The notes under the pieces are model-generated. The model was not told where the DNA came from. It saw nothing but the letters and a program-made list of their open reading frames with translations, and did not search any database. Source: Pseudomonadota bacterium (GTDB lineage: Bacteria > Pseudomonadota > Alphaproteobacteria > Rhizobiales > Segnochrobactraceae). Taken from it: 23,900 nt of DNA. The DNA is taken from positions 1-23,900 of the forward strand of contig JAEZMP010000460.1 of NCBI GenBank assembly GCA_023442215.1, in the 5' to 3' direction. Positions 21,780 to 23,900 of this stretch are shown here, piece by piece (position 1 is the stretch's first letter; each line of letters begins with the position of its first letter). A program made the translations under genes and the position numbers.

Positions 21780-23042
21780 ATGACGATGACATCCATCACC
21801 TCCCCCCGGCCAGCCGAGCGCTCCGTCGGTCAGCCACCGATCAGTGGCCTGCGTGACCAGACGCTCATTGCGCTTGCCGTACTCAACTTCTTTCTTGCCG
21901 ATGCACGCGATGGACTTGGCCCGTTCCTCGACGCGTTCCTAGCGACCAACGGATGGTCGCCGATGCAGCTCGGCCTCATCGCAACGGTTGGCGGTCTGGT
22001 CGGACTGGCGGTCACTCCTTTTTGCGGCGCGCTGGTCGATGGTTCCAGTTGGAAGCGTGCCTTGATTGCCGGCCCTGTGGTCATGGTCACCGCCGGTGCG
22101 CTGATCACCCTCATCTTCACCAATGAAGCGGTGGTGTGGACCGGCCAGATCATGACGGCGGTCGTCGGTTCGGTGGTCGGGCCAGCGCTGGCAGGTCTCA
22201 CGCTGGGACTGGTGGGTGAAAGACTGTTCTCCAAGCAGATTGCCCGCAATGAGTTCTGGAACCACGGCGGCAACTTCGCCTCCCTCTTCGCCACCTATGT
22301 CGCAGTCTCCTATTTCGGTATCTCGGGCGTCATCGGTCTGATGATTTTCACCGCTATCGGCACGCTGATCGCGATCTCCGCCATCGATCCAAACCGGATC
22401 GACCACAAGGTGGCACGCGGACTGGCCGAAGACGAGGGCGAACCCGGTCCTTCCGGCTTCAATGTCCTCTTTCACGAGAAAGGCCTGATCCTGCTGGCGA
22501 TCATTCTGCTGATCTTCCACTTCGGCAATGCCCCGATGGGGCGGCTGATCGCGCAGGATTTCGCCGTCGAACTGAATTCCCCCTTCAAGACGACGGCGAT
22601 CATCACCGGCGTCGCCCAGTTGGCTATGATCTTTGTCGCGGCACTGGCCCCCTGGCTCATCCGCCGGTTCGGACTTTCGGCGGTATTTCTGATGGCGCTG
22701 ATTGCCCTGCCCATACGCGGTCTGCTGGCGGCGTCTTTCGAGCAGTTCTGGGTGGTCTATCCGGTGCAGATGCTGGATGGTATCGGCGCGGGCCTTCTGG
22801 GCATCGTCACGCCCGTGGCCGTCGAGCGCATATTGAAGGGCACTGGTCGCTTCAATGTGGGGCTTGCCAGCATCATGACCGTGCAGGGCATCGGCGCATC
22901 CCTAAGCAACGGCGTGGCCGGGTGGCTGACGACCATAGGCGGATTTGCGCTGTCCCATCTGGTTGGCGGCGGCATTGCCGCTATCGCCATTATCCTCTTC
23001 GTCATGTTCCGTCGCGAGATAAAGCCGCCGCCCCGATCGTAA
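21780..23042 (+). CDS. MFS transporter
   Basis: This 420-residue membrane protein has about 12 predicted membrane segments and MFS loop features (GALVDGSSWKRALI near residue 80, the usual position of motif A). The substrate is unknown. The N-terminal LNFFLADARDGLGPFLDAFLATNGWSP resembles uncharacterised proton-driven exporters more than sugar importers. Base composition is visibly less GC-rich than the neighbouring genes, and the gene replaces the missing part of a GMC gene, which suggests acquisition by recombination. The ATG at 21780 has no clear ribosome site; a second ATG lies six bases in. No LacI-type operator precedes it, so it may be outside the regulon or depend on readthrough. Confidence 0.88.
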   Translation: MTMTSITSPRPAERSVGQPPISGLRDQTLIALAVLNFFLADARDGLGPFLDAFLATNGWSPMQLGLIATVGGLVGLAVTPFCGALVDGSSWKRALIAGPVVMVTAGALITLIFTNEAVVWTGQIMTAVVGSVVGPALAGLTLGLVGERLFSKQIARNEFWNHGGNFASLFATYVAVSYFGISGVIGLMIFTAIGTLIAISAIDPNRIDHKVARGLAEDEGEPGPSGFNVLFHEKGLILLAIILLIFHFGNAPMGRLIAQDFAVELNSPFKTTAIITGVAQLAMIFVAALAPWLIRRFGLSAVFLMALIALPIRGLLAASFEQFWVVYPVQMLDGIGAGLLGIVTPVAVERILKGTGRFNVGLASIMTVQGIGASLSNGVAGWLTTIGGFALSHLVGGGIAAIAIILFVMFRREIKPPPRS

Positions 23043-23074
23043 CCGCCGGTTCCGCACGCTGTCACGATCTGATA

Positions 23075-23086
23075 GAAAACGATTTC
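23075..23086. promoter_or_regulatory. LacI-type operator before the isomerase-like/LacI genes
   Basis: GAAAACGATTTC is identical to the minus-strand sites at 18490-18479 and 20608-20597. It lies 34 bases before the proposed ATG of the small isomerase-like gene. The LacI gene follows 40 bases after that gene, so autoregulation is likely. No TTGACA is present at the 17-bp position. Confidence 0.6.
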
Positions 23087-23120
23087 CCATCTGCTTCAAT
23101 CCTTGATGGGCGAGGTGCAT

Positions 23121-23402
23121 ATGCAGTTCCTGGTGATAACGAGACGGAAGACCGAGAGCTTTCCGCCGGCGCTGTTCGCGGAAAAATTCGACGCCGAGGT
23201 GGCACGCGCCCGCGAACTCTACAGGGAGCAGTTCACGCGGCAGATCTGGCACCGAGCTGACGGTACCGGGGCCTGTCAGATCGTCGAGGCTCCGGATGAG
23301 GCCTACGTTCGCGAGCGGATCGGTTCGCTGCCGTTTGCCGAGGCCGACATGATGGACATCACCATCATCGCTCTGAAGCCTTACGCCGGCTTCTCCGGGT
23401 GA
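23121..23402 (+). CDS. Muconolactone isomerase-like small protein
   Basis: This 93-residue protein has the length and layout of the muconolactone delta-isomerase family (ferredoxin-like alpha/beta fold): start MQFLVITRRK, a central helix EVARARELYRE, IWHRADGTGACQIVEAPDEAYVRERIGSLPF, and a C-terminal MDITIIALKPY. True muconolactone isomerase acts in the catechol branch of the beta-ketoadipate pathway, but no other gene of that pathway is here. A lactone or enol isomerisation, or a general small-ligand role, is as far as one can go. The ATG at 23121 has GAGG upstream; in-frame TTG 23103 and ATG 23106 are less likely. It lies behind a LacI-type operator and before the LacI gene, so it is probably part of the same regulon. 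Confidence 0.75.
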   Translation: MQFLVITRRKTESFPPALFAEKFDAEVARARELYREQFTRQIWHRADGTGACQIVEAPDEAYVRERIGSLPFAEADMMDITIIALKPYAGFSG

Positions 23403-23442
23403 TGGACCAGCTGCCGGAATCCGGGCGCGAGCGGAGGGGCAC

Positions 23443-23900
23443 ATGAACAAGATCGACGGGGAAGTGGCCGCCGAGGCAAGCGTCGTGAAGCTGAAGGATG
23501 TCGCCCTGCGCGCCGGCTGCTCCGTCGCGACAGCGTCACGCGTCCTCAACGGACATTCGACGGTCGGCGCCATGGAAAGGGAGCGCGTGCTCGCCGCCGC
23601 CGCACAGCTCGGCTACGTGCCCAACAATGCCGCCCGAGCGCTGCGCTCACAAAGCACCAGCCTCGTCGGTGTGATCATTCCGACTTTGGACCACGCCATC
23701 TACGCCAAGATGGTGAGCGGGCTGCAGGAACGTCTCGCCCGCAACGGCAAGGCGGTGATCATTTCAACATCCGATTACGATCTGGAACGCGAACGCACCC
23801 AGGCACGGCTGCTGGTGGGACGTGGCGTCGAGGCCATCGTGCTCGTGGGCATCGAACATCATCCGGAGACTGTCGACTACCTGCGCCGGGCAGGCGTTAC
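23443..23900 (+). CDS. LacI/GalR-family repressor (cut by window end)
   Basis: The first 152 codons are present; the family is normally about 330-350 residues. The N-terminus has the LacI helix-turn-helix and hinge: KLKDVALRAGCSVATASRVLNG (about 16-37), then RVLAAAAQLGYVPNNAARALRS ending near residue 67. The periplasmic-binding-like effector domain then begins (LVGVIIPTLDHAIYAKMVSGLQERL). Start at ATG 23443 with GGAGG six bases upstream. It is the only LacI-type gene in the window and the obvious ligand-responsive repressor for the four GAAAWCGWTTTC sites. The ligand is probably the imported compound or an early product. Confidence 0.93.
   Translation, partial: MNKIDGEVAAEASVVKLKDVALRAGCSVATASRVLNGHSTVGAMERERVLAAAAQLGYVPNNAARALRSQSTSLVGVIIPTLDHAIYAKMVSGLQERLARNGKAVIISTSDYDLERERTQARLLVGRGVEAIVLVGIEHHPETVDYLRRAGV

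Overview
The window is GC-rich DNA with densely packed catabolic genes. Codon use, IclR/LacI/AraC regulators, sugar-type ABC importers and a palindromic intergenic element of a kind common in Rhizobiales genomes suggest an alphaproteobacterium, probably Hyphomicrobiales (Rhizobiales). This is inference; there is no rRNA or tRNA to confirm it.

Region 1 (about 163-5816) looks like a non-phosphorylative aldose oxidation locus. A leftward operon encodes an IlvD/Edd-family aldonate dehydratase, an SDR sugar 1-dehydrogenase resembling Caulobacter XylB, and a GguC/AraD1-type protein of the fumarylacetoacetate hydrolase (FAH) superfamily. Diverging from it are an IclR regulator and a translationally coupled aldose 1-epimerase. 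The logical order is epimerase (anomer supply), dehydrogenase (lactone/aldonate), dehydratase (2-keto-3-deoxy acid), then the FAH-family enzyme. No lactonase is present. The 3723-4029 spacer carries repeated TTCTGT-type motifs and a palindrome, probably IclR operators.

Region 2 (5814-9381) holds a 116-bp palindromic repeat element, an AraC-family regulator, and a GAF-PAS-GGDEF-EAL cyclic-di-GMP protein that probably starts at a TTG codon.

Region 3 (9533-23900) is the most unusual part. A leftward run of nine genes from 20540 to 9583 encodes a CaiB/BaiF CoA-transferase, an SDR, a CUT2 sugar-type ABC importer (ATPase, permease, binding protein), an atypical DapA-family lyase, an enoyl-CoA hydratase, a GMC oxidoreductase and an aldehyde dehydrogenase. 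Divergent from it are a MaoC hydratase, a truncated GMC oxidoreductase, an MFS transporter that looks recently inserted, a muconolactone-isomerase-like protein, and a LacI regulator cut by the window end. Four near-identical LacI-type sites (GAAAWCGWTTTC) lie at the heads of these units. At the two divergent promoters each site begins exactly 17 bp after a TTGACA box. I read this as one LacI regulon that imports a polyol- or sugar-like compound, oxidises it (GMC, ALDH, SDR), activates it as a CoA ester, and degrades it with two hydratases and a lyase. The substrate cannot be read from sequence.

No CRISPR array, RNA gene or complete insertion sequence was seen.
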